64,000 nucleotides of DNA, taken from positions 618,262-682,261 of the forward strand of contig JACTVC010000011.1 in NCBI GenBank assembly GCA_018417955.1. The letters run 5' to 3'. The DNA is from Laccaria trichodermophora (lineage: Eukaryota > Basidiomycota > Agaricomycetes > Agaricales > Hydnangiaceae). The notes below the pieces were generated by a model. The model was not told the DNA's origin and made no database searches. It worked only from the letters and a program-made list of their open reading frames with translations. Of the stretch, positions 36,475 through 49,263 are shown piece by piece; within the stretch, counting starts at the first letter, position 1, and every line of letters begins with the position of its first letter. The translations under genes and the position numbers were made by a program.

Positions 36475-36858
36475 CGGTTGGATCTGATCAAAGGACCCAC
36501 ATTGAATACAAAAGTCACCTGGCAACAGATGGACCGGATGTCGCAAGGAAAGTAAGCGCTCATCCTCAGTCGTTATCGCAAGTGCACATGCAACAGTGTC
36601 GAGAAGAATCCATTTGGGTAGAGACCTTCTTATTAGCTAAACATAGGATCCTTCAGAATATCATTTCCTGTGTCGAGAGAAAGAATTAGTGCACGTACAT
36701 GACGGGTTGAAGACTTTTGCATGGAAGCTTACCTTGTAACCTCTTAAAAACGCTCGACGCTATAGACAATGATCGCTGCCAACATCGCTTTCTTTTACAC
36801 GATAAATAAACGGAATACATACTCATCATCTCATACAACCACTCAACAACACCAATCG
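36475..36858. other. 3' flank of CSN12, gene-free
   Basis: About 380 bp between copy B and the CSN12 stop. Its 36540-36740 part is the counterpart of 30950-31150. No gene is supported. Confidence 0.4.
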
Positions 36859-38566
36859 TTATATCAACGCGAACGGTGTCGGACGATCCGCCAACCTCGG
36901 AAATGTATTCACCGACGCCAACACGACCATTTGCTTTTCGTGGCTGATATATCCACGGATAAAGTTCTTGTAAATCTGGTTAGCCACAAGGCACTCCGCT
37001 TCTTCCACCGAAACGTCGCTCCCTGAGATTTTGAGGGCGGTGTGAAACATCGATATTGGGATTCTTGTGGCTTTATCTGCTGCGACCCACCTAAGAACGA
37101 GATTAGCTGATGTTATTGTTGAAGAGAGAGACGCGCACATCCGTCGGAACAGGCCTCGGAGACACAACTCTCTCGCCTTTTCGAGAGTTAGCCACAGGTT
37201 GAGCTCAAGGAGCCTTCTTTCCCACTTTTCTAGAGCATTGTCGTATGTTTGTATATCACCAGCTCGAAGAGCTGCGATGAAAGGTGCATATATCTCGTCT
37301 AGGACGGGAAAACGCTGCATTAGTTCGGCAGATGGAAGGTGACCTTTCAGAATCCGTAGGGGGATGAGGTAAGTCAAAATTCGTCTGATGGGGGAGATGA
37401 GTGCTCGGAGGAGAGCTAGATGCAGGAGACAAACTCTTGATTGGCATGAGCTTGAATGTGACAATTATAGAAAGCAAGTGTTAGCTCCTGTTCAGCCTTC
37501 CAGAATTTGAGCATGGAATAAAGCCTAAGGGAACCGGACACAATCATACCTTGGGAAACTCTTCATTCAAGAAACTTAGCATGCCCAAATAATATCGATA
37601 CGTGACCTAAGGTGAACAGATCAGCGTCGAACACGATTAGTTATGACGTGAACGTACTTGATGTGATCGAGGGTAGGAAGAGAGCGGGGGGATGTCGTTA
37701 TTTGCCTCCAGGGCACGGAGAACATTTTTTGATAGTGATATCCGCTTGACCTTAAATTGGGGGGATCGCATCGCAAAATGTTCTATAGAAGGAGGAACCT
37801 ACCCGAAAGTAACACTTTAGAACCAAGCCCACAACATAGTAAACTCCCCACTTTCTTGACTGGTCGGGCGGTGAGGTTCTGGCAACGTTTGAGAATTTAG
37901 CATGTAGGGTGCCATTTTAGAACAATGTCACCTCACACCTGTCAGTCATACAATTTCCGAATGCTTTTGCAATTATCCGGGCAGCCTCCTCCATGCACTC
38001 GCTCTTCTGACCTTGGTACTTTGCGTGAAAGTCGGCCTGGCATTGAGTTGAGACCACTTTCGAAGAATAAAAGAGAAAGAAAGCTACATCATATGCGAGG
38101 TCTCTCAAATCCCTCAAAATTGAAAACAAGGCAGGCAATGTCCAGCCTCGATTTTCAGTGAAGAATCGGAAGAATAAACTGACGTTCACAAGACCATCTC
38201 AGAAAAATGTAGCCGCGAACCGTGTCAGAATCACTCACGAGACGAGTTGCGATTCTTCTTTGAATGCCTCCCCGTATCTCTTCTTTGCTATATGTCCACA
38301 TGTCAAGACATACTGGATGGCGATTTCGTCCCATGGGCTCATGATACCTCCTTCGTACCGGCTCAACATCTGGCGCTATTTTTACTTCGTCAAGGACCCA
38401 AAGAGCGTGTTACACGGTAAAGATTCACCGTCGGATTCCGAAACTCCTTCACAAGATCTTTCCCATGTGGACTTGTTGGTCGTAGAAGGTAGGCGAGGTT
38501 GGGTCCGTTTTCAGCAAGGAGGGCGTCATTTAATTGAGTTATAAATGTCGAAAAGTCGACAGGCAT
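36859..38566 (-). CDS. CSN12: CSN12/PCID2-type PCI-domain protein
   Basis: The ATG at 38566 begins MPVDFSTFITQLNDALLAEN. About nine short introns join, in order, SRYEGGIMSPWDEIAIQYVL, FFRFFTENRGWTLPALFSIL, RDLRDLAYD, DFHAKYQGQKSECMEEAARI, KWGVYYVVGLVLKCYFR, VKRISLSKNVLRALEANNDI, YRYYLGMLSFLNEEFPK, AEQELTLAFYNCHIQAHA, ILTYLIPLRILKGHLPSAEL, FPVLDEIYAPFIAALRAGDI and the PCI winged helix ending SVNTFPRLADRPTPFALI. Everything joins in frame. The family includes yeast Csn12/Thp1 and animal PCID2; roles lie in TREX-2 mRNA export, COP9-related complexes and splicing. It is the parent of the two truncated copies upstream of it in coordinate. Start is 174 bp from the divergent MGM101. Confidence 0.88.
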
Positions 38567-38740
38567 TGCGCACAAGCCAATTGAAAGGAAGCAAGGAAGT
38601 CCATCATCGGAGGTATGATAGTCACGTGACATTAACTTTGTCTTTGCTGTTGCCCAGAAGTTTCTCCCAGACTCCCACTTCCTTTTACTATCTACCAACC
38701 TCCAACAGCGCAGCAGTAATATTCGAAGCCTATCCCTACG

Positions 38741-39739
38741 ATGAGCTTAGGGCTACAGCGGCTATCAGCTGCCACCATTCCGCGTCTACTGTCCCGCTTC
38801 TCAACCGTCAGACCAAGTCGGGCAGCTTGGGTTCCACGCGCCGCCCCAGCTAGCAGTGCACCGGCACCATCAGCCGTCAGGTCCAATACAACCGTTGCTA
38901 AAGAGGTAGAGACTCCTGCTCCAGCGGAGAAACTGCTAAACAATGGAAACCAACTTTCCGCTGAAGACACCGCGGCCTCGTTTTTGCCAGAGGCTGACGG
39001 CAATAACCACGGAACTGACTGGTCTAAGAGTTATCACGGCCTTTCGTCTCAAGCTTTCTCGAAGGAAATTGCGGAGATCTTGCTTGCTCCTATTGACCCA
39101 TTGGACGTCGAAATGAAACCTGGTGAGTTCGAAACGCTTACAGCTGGCCTTGAGCCTCATTATGTCTCAGATGGCTTGATATATCTTCCTGAAATCAAGT
39201 ACCGACGAGTGTTGAACAAAGCATTTGGTCCAGGCGGATGGGGACTTGCACCACGTAGTGAAACAAATGTTGGTCCGAAGATTGTTAGTCGAGAGTACGC
39301 CTTGGTTTGTCAAGGAAGGTTCATTTATTTTTTTTGATGTCGTTCGAATGGACCTTGATTACTTGTTACAGACTGGTAGCTATTGCCCGCGGAGAACAAG
39401 AGTACTTTGACCCATCTGGTATTCCGACGGCAACCGAAGCCTGCAAAAGCAATGCCCTTATGAGATGCTGTAAAGACCTGGGCATTGCAAGTGAACTCTG
39501 GTAGGTTGAGTACCATTTAGATACCGCTCTTCTTGTTCATTGTGTTTCTAGGGACCCCCGGTTCATTCGCGAGTTCAAAGCTCAGCACTGCATGGAAGTA
39601 TTTGTTGAGCACCTTCCAACAAAGAAGAAGTATGTTCAGTTGCTCCCAATATCTCTCAGGATGCTCATATAGTCTCTCTAGGAAAAAGCTCTGGCGTCGT
39701 AAGGATCAGGGCAAGTTTGGTTACCCATACCAAGAGTAG
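38741..39739 (+). CDS. MGM101: Mitochondrial genome maintenance protein Mgm101
   Basis: ATG 38741 starts an Arg/Ser/Ala-rich presequence ([20 protein letters not shown]). A variable linker leads to the conserved core: [114 protein letters not shown], then [19 protein letters not shown] and the basic end [18 protein letters not shown]. Three short introns are used. The protein is a Rad52-like annealing factor needed for mtDNA repair and maintenance. Stop 39737-39739. Confidence 0.93.
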
Positions 39740-39848
39740 TTTCACGTCGCCGACGTCACTACCACGGTTGTCACGTACCACGTGATGTTATTGACGCGAA
39801 AATAGCAACTTATATTACGTAACTAAATAATAATAAACCTCCGCTCAG

Positions 39849-42800
39849 ATGATTCCTTCCAGTAGCAGTTCTGGATTATCTGCACCTATCTCTTCACGAC
39901 CAAGCTCTTCCCTTTCTGTCTCCCGTCCATCGTCGAGTGCCTCGCACAGACCACCGTCCAGCCTTTCAACCACACGCCCCAGCACCTCTACTGCTCGGCC
40001 ACACTCACGCTATTCTCAACGACCACATTCTCGGCATGCTCGATCTCGCCTCGTTCCCATCTGTCAGACCCTCATTGCTCAAGTTACCGGCTTATTGGAG
40101 GACGGGACTCCCTCAGATGAAGGTGGGGAGAAGTTTCGTTCTCTTGTCGAATACGCAGTCAAAAGCCTGGAATCGACGACGATACACAAGGCTGCTGGTG
40201 TAGATATGAGCGTTGTTGACCGTCAGATAAGTGGGTGGGTACACTAAGTTCTCTTGTGCACTTTAGCGCCGATACGTGACTCGTAGGCTTGCTCTAAAAT
40301 CGAGAATCAACTCCAGAGATGCACATGGGGAGGCGTTGGAGATTTCGCACAAGAAGCTTAAAGAGATCGTTGAAGGAAGGGAGAACGACCTTGACCAGGA
40401 GATCCAGGTGCCTTTGGTGTTCGTTCTTTCTCCATCTTAACCCTAAAATTTTTATCTGTAGACCTCTCGACTCCCAGACCACCTCCAATTTCTTGTGGGT
40501 TGTTTCTTGTCCTTTCTTGTGCTCATCTCATGCATCATCGCTAGCTTACCCTTTCCGAACCTCCGTCACTCAGAACGTTCGCCTTCGCAAAGGAGTATCT
40601 TGAAAATGTGAACAACCCAGTTGCTCCCCCTCCAGCCTTGACTTGGGCAGAAATTTTAGCTGAAGAACCATTTAAGGGTGAGCACTGGGAGAGCATATAC
40701 GATGGCCACCAGAATGACTGGGACACTACCCCCTCCCTGTCACCTCTAAACTCGGATGATTTGGCACTGGACAATGATGACTCCCTGTCGACGAGCGATT
40801 TTGAGGATCCTGCATCGTCCCTCTCAAAGCTGGTGGAAAAGGAACACTGGCCATCCACTCAAGCAAAGGCGAAGATGCCACACACATATGCCCATCGAAA
40901 GGTCTTTGAAGATTTGCGTGCAAGGCAGTATTGGAGAGATGGCTGGACAACTGACGCCGATCCGAAGCGGAGATTTGATCTTTGGGATCCCTCGACGTTG
41001 GGTCTGTCTCCCTTGCTTTTTTGTGCCCTGATCTGACTCCACACTCCAGGTCCTGCATTGACACATGCGCTCGCTCGCCAGCAAGGGGGTCTTGCGGCAC
41101 ACGGTATTCTTCAACCAGAGGTGTGTTTAGCAATTCAATTACCCTAGCTTTGGGGTCATTTACTGAGATATTACGATAGAAATTTATCGACGAAGAAGAT
41201 TTGGTACGTGAGGTCTTGATGGCGCTTCAAGGGCGGAACAATATCGTGCTCTCATGGAGAGATGGAGCATACACCGTTAGTCTCCATGCTCGACCCGCGT
41301 AGTCCTTACATGATTGTTCTTCTCGAACAGATCACGCCATCAACTCCAAGACTTATCCACTTGAGCATTGCATCACAATCGTCTATTCTTTCATCATTTT
41401 CTAAGACTGCCACGACCGTAGAAAACCTACGGCGGTTCACAGCATCCATTTTCTTGCAATCACGATCACAGTACATCAAGCCCTCTCAAAGTGCAGCAAC
41501 ATATATCCGAAAAGCCACCACCACACGGACTTGTGAAGCTTTTGCTGACGCAATCGACCACGAGATCCGAAGCCTCGATGCTTGGTGCGCAAGACGCGAA
41601 GAAGTTATGTGTCGTGCTAGCGCAGGAATTGACGAGGAGGACGTTGTTGTCAGTCTCCTAGGGACAGAAAAGGCAGTTAGGGATCAATACGAAACCTCGT
41701 TTGAGGTTCTGCTCGACGTCGTCCAAAATGTATTTGACGTTAAGGAGGGGTTCTCTGAACACGGCTCTTTCCCTGCGATGGGGAGACGATCACCAGCGGC
41801 AGTTACGGCATTTCTTCTGGATTCCCTGTTCGCTCATGTGCAAGAACATCTGGAGAGAGGGGACACAGTGACGAGCCATACGCTCATGCGTGTTTTTGTC
41901 CGATCTGCGGAGCCTGTTTGGGGCATGATTGGGAAGTGGCTGAAAGACGGTATGGGGCTTGGTTTGGCAATCGGACGGGGCGCCGTTCCTGGACAGGCAG
42001 ATGAGCTTGACGAGGAGTTCTTCATCGAGAGCACGGGTGTTGGTGTTGGGTTGATGGCAATGGGCCTTTTAGATCCGGAATTCTGGAAGGAGGGGTATTC
42101 TCTACGCGAGGGTGTCGTGCTGAGCGAGGACGAGAGTCGGATCCATGAGGAAAAGAAAGCTATCCCTGCATTCCTGGAACATGTTGCTGAGCTTGTGCTT
42201 GGTACTGGAAAGGCTGTTGGCTTGATTAGAGCGCTTGGGATCCCGCCTTCCGCTGATGGATTTGGGAAATGGAGGTCGTTCGCGGAGGTCGTAAGCTCAA
42301 ATTCCCCCGCTGTTGGGAGGTCTGGTCAGGATGGTGGGGCCTTATTTTCGGTTTCTGTTGACACGCTTTCACGAATCATCTATGACGGTCTTCTACCACG
42401 CTGTCAGGCTACTGGTTCGCTCCTTGCGAAAGTCCTCGTCGACGACTGTGATTTGTGGAGGCATCTTGGATCTATCGAAGATCTGTACCTCATGAGAAAG
42501 GGAGATGCTGTAAGCCACTATATCGACGTCTTGTTTGCCAAAGTCGGTCTTTTCTCAGCAGCCAAACTTACCGGGTTCATTAACTTCTTATTGTAGATGG
42601 ACACCCATCAATCCTGGAGTGACTTTCATTTCATGAATACTGCCTTCAACGATGTGGTAGAAGCCAATTTGAACGCAGGCGCCAAGGAATGGATACAGCC
42701 ATCTCTCGTCCGGCTTTCCTACCGCGGGACCAAAGAGAAAGAAAAATCCATCAATAGAACAATCAAAGCTATCGATGGCCTTCTCCTCGAATACGCCATC

Positions 42801-43818
42801 CCATTTCCTTTGACTTACATCTTTCGACCGCGCATTATACAAGTGTATGGGGACATCTTTGTGTTTTTGTTGCAAGTTCGCCGAGCAAAGAGCGTACTGG
42901 AGAGAATACTTGTGAGAGGGGAGCGTGGACGGGACAAGAAGCTGAAGGAGGAGTTCAAGGCTTTTTATGCGATGAGAAGCAGGCTGAGTTGGTTCATCAA
43001 GTTGGTGACTTCATCTTTTCTCTGTCATCGTTGGTTAATCGAGACGTTCCTAGTACCTTGCTCAATTTCCTGACAACATATGTATGTTTCATTCCTTATA
43101 TTCTAGATGGCTTCTCAATCCGAAGAAAAAGGTGATACATGCCCAAGTGCTCAAATTCCATGATGACTTTCGAGATACCAAATCACTAGATGAAATGATA
43201 CAAGTACACGACGAACAGTGCGTTGTAGCTCAGACATATCAATATTCACACTGACTTCTTTCAAGTCTGGATAAAATGCAAGGACGCTGTTTCCTTAAAT
43301 CAAACGTATGTGTCATTATAAACCTTTCGTTCCTACCTATCTGACAACTTGGACAGACATCTGCGCTTCACCGATCTATAATCTCCATCCTGGACATATC
43401 CCTTCACTTCAGCGATATGTTCGCCACGTTTGCAGGAGACACCACGACAACTCTCGACGTTTCCCGTCAATCCATTTCTATGCGACGTCACCGTAGCCGC
43501 CGACAAAGACGACAACGGCGCGATGTCATTGGGTTTTCGCAATCCCTACACGAGTCGGAAGCCAGTTCCGAAGACGACGATGAGGAGGTGGAGGTGAATT
43601 TAGTGGATACTATCCCTGACACTCCGGATCCATCGTTTTCCATCATGAGCTCTGCTGCTGGGGAGGATTTTTTTACTCGCGTGGATAAGATGTCGACGGA
43701 ACTTGACGGGCTTGTTCGGTTTGTTCGGCGAGGAGTGGAGAGTCTTGCGGGCGGACTGAGTGAGGCAGCCCCGGCTTTTGGCGTTTTAGCATTTGCCTTG
43801 GAGGACTGGGATATGTGA
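39849..43818 (+). CDS. Gamma-tubulin complex component, GCP5-like
   Basis: The gene starts with a Ser/Pro/Arg low-complexity leader (MIPSSSSSGLSAPISSRPSS). The N-terminal GRIP1-like region includes HWESIYDGHQNDWD and VREVLMALQGRNNIVLSWRD. An intron at about 41277-41331 joins GAYT to ITPSTPRLIHLSIAS. The long exon holds the helical bundle (LRRFTASIFLQSRSQYIKPS ... LLPRCQATGSLLAKVLVDDC, DLYLMRKGDAVSHYIDVLFA). The GRIP2 part follows (SLVRLSYRGTKEKEKSINR, YAIPFPLTYIFRPRIIQVYG), then SRLSWFIKWLLNPKKKVIHA, LDEMIQVHDEHLDKMQGRCF and a tail with DGLVRFVRRGVESLAGG. About ten introns. It caps the gamma-tubulin ring complex at the spindle pole body. GCP5 rather than GCP4/6 is judged from the end of the GRIP2 domain. 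Confidence 0.82.
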
Positions 43819-43941
43819 TATTGAGTTCTTATTAATTCCAATACATTGAATCGTATTTTACAAAACGGATCAAGAATCGGCTTCATTCTTCTGTTGCCTA
43901 TTAGCAGACGCTGATATGTTCGATGATCATAGTTCCCTACT

Positions 43942-45177
43942 CTAGCCCTCTACCCTTCTCGCTCCCTCCTTATCGATCCTGCGGTGAATACCTCCGAGAA
44001 GTGCTTTGGCCAGATATTCGCTGTTGAACTGGCTGTTGGGAACTGATTTTGTAGTATCAACGATATCCTAATTGTGGCCATGTAAGTTGGCGCTTTTACC
44101 TAGGTTTGGAATTTACTCACGCGAGCAGCACGCTGCTTTGGTTTTCTTGACCAAAAGCTGAGCCTCTTACGTTTTCTTTCATCACGGTCGTCGTCTAGTT
44201 TGTCGAGGTATGCAGTTGCTTCCCGATCATTGCCGATTTGGATAAATTGGATTCCAAACTGTGCAATGATTTTGTTGAGAGACAGATAAACTCGGAAGCG
44301 TGGAGGCTTTACCTGTGAGGGCGGATAATTTCCTGCGTCAAGGAGTTTGGCCGTACTACTTATGTAGGCTTCCAAGTCACTTTTATCGGCTGATATTCCA
44401 GTTTACGGAGAGCATTGTGAGAAGAAACTGAGCGACTCACTGGGTGCGCCGTCCGTTATTATTATAACGTTCAGCGGTTTGCACGGTTTGCCCAGTCTGA
44501 TATCGGATAAATAAGCCCGCGTCACGTCTTCGAGTTTTCGGCCAATGTCAGTCAACGCTTGGCGCTTGGCGTTCAATCCCAAGAAGAACCTCTCAATACT
44601 CTGTGCATCCTGGACAGAACCGGAAGTTGTGTCAGAACACTTCAACAGTCCCGAAATAAATGGAAGCGCACCTTTAAGTTATTTCCTTGACAATACTGAT
44701 TAATAAGATAAATATCTACGCCGTCGTCATCGTATTTCGCGGCTTTGAGAGCAAGCGGTCTCAGTGCTTCAACAGCCTGCGTAGAATATACATAATCAGC
44801 CTGACGCCAGAAATTTAGAGGATATCTCCTACGTACAAGTTGCCAGAGCGTTCGGTTACCGACTCCAGATGGGCCGAGCATGGATCCAGAGTCATCCAGA
44901 ATAAAAATTGTGTTGTAGGATTTTAGAATGCTTATTTGAGAGTCCAAATGATCTGAACCAAAAAAGTGTTCAGTATACTTCGACTAGGATAATAACCACG
45001 CAACCCACCATCTTCGTTTGATGACGCTTTCTCATAAGGACTGAATCCAACCTTGTTATGAAGATATGGTAAATAGTGCTGCTTTCGGCTGACCTTTCCA
45101 AATCACCCTCACTTGGGTAGTACGATGGTGGTGATTGAGTGTACCATGATTGTTGTGTTTGCTTAGTTTCGGAATAC
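43942..45177 (-). CDS. von Willebrand factor A domain protein
   Basis: Minus-strand exons give SQISILKSYNTIFILDDSGS with the MIDAS motif DDSGSM, ADYVYSTQAVEALRPLALKA, KYDDDGVDIYLINQYCQGNN, ERFFLGLNAKRQALTDIGRK, KPLNVIIITDGAPS and FGIQFIQIGNDREATAYLDK. The end reads RDIVDTTKSVPNSQFNSEYL, then AKALLGGIHRRIDKEGARR and stop 43942. This is the single-VWA layout common in mushrooms, where the N-terminus is low complexity (here QTQQSWYTQSPPSYYPSEG). Metal binding through MIDAS is expected. Cellular role unknown. The first two exons are uncertain because no splice choice near 45.06-45.12 kb was clearly best; ATG 45177 is the likeliest start. Confidence 0.75.
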
Positions 45178-46196
45178 ATGGGTAGTGGCGATCGTTGACT
45201 GGAGGATATGATAACGACTCGGAGTCATTCTTCTCCTTTATACTCTTCCAAGGTACCCCATCAAGGTGATTTGGAGGATGCCATCTCGCCCTCGCGTTGC
45301 ATTGTGGCTTTCTGCTGTGAATAATGCAATTAAAACAATAGAACCTGATCAGATACACGCGTTGACGCCGTGTATCCAAGTAGGGTTTGTTGATGGGCAG
45401 TGTAATTTTGAAGCAGTGCTCCCGGTGTGCTCCCGCCAGAGTAACAAAAGCATGTGTCAAGACTCGTGTTCGCTTGCAATTGGGGACCTTGTAAATTGTA
45501 ATGTTCTTATGTTTTATTCGGGGCATGTAAAGTTGTCTACTTACAAGAACGATCCATCCTCTAAAAGTGAAAGCCTAACTTTCCAAGTATGATATTGTGT
45601 TCACGGCGACTCCATTTTTCAAATGCTGTTCCACCTTGACCCATTCGCATACTCTGATTCGAGTCTTAGATAGATGGGGAATTCCCGAGGAACCCTTTAT
45701 CGAGTCACCTGGAATAAATTTGACTTCCGAACCGCCTTGATGTTGCTGTTAAAGAAGGGTGGTCATCGTTGAACACTGAGAAGAATTCAGAAACGATCAC
45801 ACAGGCATAATGTCAAACTTCACATACGGATATACATACTTTCTGGAAATAAAAATGGGCAGTGTTGAAATTTAGTAATTTCCATACCTTCCGACTTGAA
45901 GATCAGATTTTGACAGCCCTATGAAGGCGGGCACTGAGCACGTTTAGTGGGGTATGAAATGCGATGACTCTTTCCAAACTTGACCTACCTTTCCATAAGG
46001 ACGCTCGATACTAGAATGTCGGTGCAGATCGTAAAGCGTAACGCCCGCTGAGCGCCCGGCCGCGGGCTTCCCTAAGGCTCCAGTGGATCCTGTGCGGAAT
46101 GCACGTGATTGACGGACTTGTACTGCCATGACCATAGTGACTTCGCCTTGCGATAATTCACAAAGCTCTCTTCTGCTCTTTCAAGCGAGCTAAGCG
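45178..46196. other. Intergenic with a possible short minus-strand gene
   Basis: About 1 kb with no recognised product. On the minus strand an exon from ATG 46135 (MVMAVQVRQSRAFRTGSTGA) to about 45990 ends at a good GTAGGT donor and can be spliced through TTCATAG and TTTCCAG acceptors. This gives a peptide of roughly 65 residues ending MYIRM. Its Arg/Ser/Gly-rich sequence is not familiar and coding status is doubtful. The rest, 45.2-45.9 kb, shows only open frames without codon or motif support. Confidence 0.3.
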
Positions 46197-48821
46197 ATGT
46201 CTGCTGAGCAGTTTACCTATATAGAACAAGACTCGGGTATAGCAGACGGGCAAGATGATCTCCCAACTTATGATGACCTTGCTGCTCAGAACGGTCCGAA
46301 CTCGAGGCAAGAAACCTAAATATACAACTAAACATAGTAAAGTCGTGCTCATTTTTCTTCGGATATTTCAAGGTTTGGGCGATGGAGAGGATGGATAGAA
46401 AAAAGGTACGAGTAACTTATATTCAGGTTTGTCGTTGATCCAATTGCAATCTACAGGGCCGCAGAACGCTATGTCGACGTAACTCCCCAAGAGCGTGCGA
46501 GGCGGCGGGAACGAGGCTGGGGAAATGAGGAGGCAATGAGTTATTTCCCGTTCATCTGATGATTTATCATTCAACACGTTTCCCATTCAGATCGGACATT
46601 CTCAAGCGCCACCTATTCTCATTAACGAGTCCCCAACTTTCGCGAATCTTCACATTGAAACCAATGGGTTGGAAGGCCCCAACCCTTTCGTTCAAGAACC
46701 AACTGGTGAACCTACCCTTATCACCCCACCGGCGTTTGCAAGCCATGACATCCTCCCTACCCACCTGAAAATGAATCAGTTTGGGTCCCGTTTCCTACCC
46801 CATACTACATCTCAAATTCGTTGTGTACTCCCGCTAGTGGCGGAGAGACTACTTCTCATTGGCCACGATGAGGGCCTTTCTGTCCTTGACATATTTCCTC
46901 AGGAATGGACTGAGAATGGAGAAATTGCAGTGAAAGGACCTGACGAAGCACAGGCCAGAGTCATCTGGCGGGGTGAGAGGTATGCTCATCCAGATTGAAA
47001 ACTTTTACTTTGTGCTTGAGATTGATCTAGCATTGCTTTAGTGTCTACCAGATGACTGTCCTTGAAGTTGAGGGTCGAAGAGAAGGCACACCACAAGGCG
47101 TGGTTCTTGCCCTCGTTGGACCGGAGTCTGAATCACAACACCATTCGGGAGCACTTCGAATGTACAACCTTGCCAGTCTAACTAGCTTAGCACGATGGGC
47201 TGTAGCTCAGAAGGTCAGATACATCGGAAACTGCCGCCAGCGCTGCTCACTGATCGGTTGAGACACAGGGTGCGCGTCCATTGGATCTGTACAGACCGTC
47301 AAACTGGCAAGTGCAACAGTCGCCTAAGAGACATCGAGCGCAGGGAAGCATTGCTCGAAGTTTAAAATCTCTGATTGAGACACCATCCACTCAGCCCGAA
47401 CCAGCTACGTCTTCTTTTCAATCTTTGCTCACTCCTACCTCCTCAAACGCGGGGCTCCCGCGCACTCCTCCCGGTTCCGAGCGCGGTAGTCCCGCAAGGC
47501 ACGGTTCAGAGGAATCAGCCTGGGACATGGTCGATGATCTTCCTCTGCGTTGGGCCACAGACTTCGTACCGCTAGCATCTCCGGGATCGCGACTGGTTAA
47601 CACCTCAGTGACTTCATATGCTACATGGTACGACGTAAATCGCAAAGGGGGTGGTGGGCAACTTCTTGCCATAGCTACAAAGTCGAACATTTTCCTCTAC
47701 GAGACCCCCAAAGGAGAAAGAGCCTACAGATTCGTCAAGGTTATAACATCTCTAAGTAAATTTTGTCCACTTGCTGATCCGCCTCACCCTTTTTCTAGGA
47801 CTTCTACACGCCCATGCAACCAAAGAGCTTGACCTTCTTCAATCAGTCGGTTCAAGAAAACGCACGGATACCGCCAGACAAGTCACACAGACGATCAGAT
47901 AGCAGCGGAACTATTCGCATAGAACCCCGCAACTCATCAGCATCAACTAATTTCAATTATGGTACCCATCTCAGTCTTTTTGTCATCTTCGACAAGAAGG
48001 CCGGCTGGATACGTCTGGCAGACTCTGCTGTTGGAGAGTTCTTTTTGAGCGAAGATGATGGACCACCACCAGCGCTTCAACCTCGCGACACCTTTAGTTC
48101 AACGCTCAGCCAGTCAACCATTCGGTCAAGATCTCGCCTCTCCTTTGAAATCCGAGAAACGGGAGCGAAATGGGTTCCCCCAGTGAGGTGCGAACTGCCT
48201 CTGCCTGGCTACCCAGGCGGTACACGCGACGTATATTGCCTCAGCCGCGGAAAGCGGACACACATCTTACCTTGTCCACTCCCTGTTCGTTCACAATCAC
48301 AACCTCCTCTACATGTTGTTTACTGGAAAACTGCTCCAAAATATGTCGCTCCTCGTGTTTGTCTGCCCCCTCTCACATCTATGGTTTCTCCGCTCAGCCC
48401 AAATAATTGTAAACCACCGCTCTTCCAGCTTATTGCCTTTGGCGAGAATGGTATCGAAATTCAAGAGTTGTCGCTATCCTTTCTAGATACCACTAGTAAA
48501 GGCAAGGCGAAGGCTACTTCTGTTGAGGTTTCATGGGCGGAGGAGGACCTCGGAGGCGATACAGGCTTCCTGGCTCCTGGTGGAAATTGGGATTTAACGG
48601 AGCGCCTCTATGGCCAGGGTCTTGAACGCGGTTACTCTGCTATGAGTGCCTCTTCTGGTTATTCGTTTGCCAGCGCAGAAACGGAAGACATTGCGGAAGG
48701 CTTGAAAGCACAAGCCGGTATATATGGTTGGTGTCGAAAAGGGTTTGCGGATTGGCGTGTGTTTTGGGTTGGAGGGTCGCATTCGGATCTCAGTCTTGAA
48801 GAAGTGGAGGATCCATATTGA
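46197..48821 (+). CDS. CNH (citron homology)-like beta-propeller protein
   Basis: ATG 46197 starts MSAEQFTYIEQDSGIADGQD. Then SRFGRWRGWIEKRAAERYVD and VTPQERARRRERGWGNEE form a basic N-terminal segment. The body has LPHTTSQIRCVLPLVAERLL, LIGHDEGLSVLDIFPQEW, LRMYNLASLTSLARWAVAQK, SYATWYDVNRKGGGGQLLAI, ATKSNIFLYETPKGERAYRF and VKDFYTPMQPKSLTFFNQSV, in keeping with a CNH propeller. A long exon ends EEVEDPY. Neither RhoGEF nor PH domain was seen. Two introns need GC donors (46307-46372 and 46533-46590); the first has the ideal AG|GCAAG context. CNH modules usually bind small GTPases or vacuolar sorting partners; the role here is inferred only. Confidence 0.72.
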
Positions 48822-49263
48822 TTCGATCGGATGGGAAGTTGCGAGGACAATATTTCATTGTACACATCTATCGCTTGTTGTAAAACTCTATTAGCTTGTA
48901 CTGGGCGTTCCAAACTCACGACAGCAGATACTTGGGACAGTAGTACTTAGTCAAGGATGGCTCAAGAAGTCAACTAACTTCAACTTTGTATCCAAAACCA
49001 GCCTTGATCGCGAACATCGATGTCTATGGTACAGAAAAGAAAACGGGACAGATAAACCTTGCGATTATTGACACAAAACATAGGCGTGTCTAAAATATAG
49101 TGAGTCCCATGACAGTAAAATAGCATGTCTTGACGCCGCAAGTACTAGGATAGCAATGATAAGAGAATTCAAGATAAGATAAATGAAATGATTGCCAGCA
49201 GTCCAAACAAGTCCTTGCAAGGAGGAATGTCATTTCGTTGAAAAAGAAAAGATGCACCACAAA
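48822..49263. other. Convergent 3' intergenic region, no gene
   Basis: About 440 bp between the stops of the CNH and TRP-like genes. It will hold both 3' untranslated regions. No coding sequence was recognised. Confidence 0.5.

Noticed and set aside
42597..43818. Two further open frames that look like separate genes (42597-43073 and 43417-43818)
   Set aside because: They continue the GCP5-like protein: splicing joins them to the long upstream exon, and they carry the GRIP2 domain and C-terminal helix.
45056..45592. Overlapping 156- and 108-codon frames on opposite strands
   Set aside because: Neither shows a domain or a plausible codon pattern, and each overlaps the promoter side of the VWA gene; probably chance.
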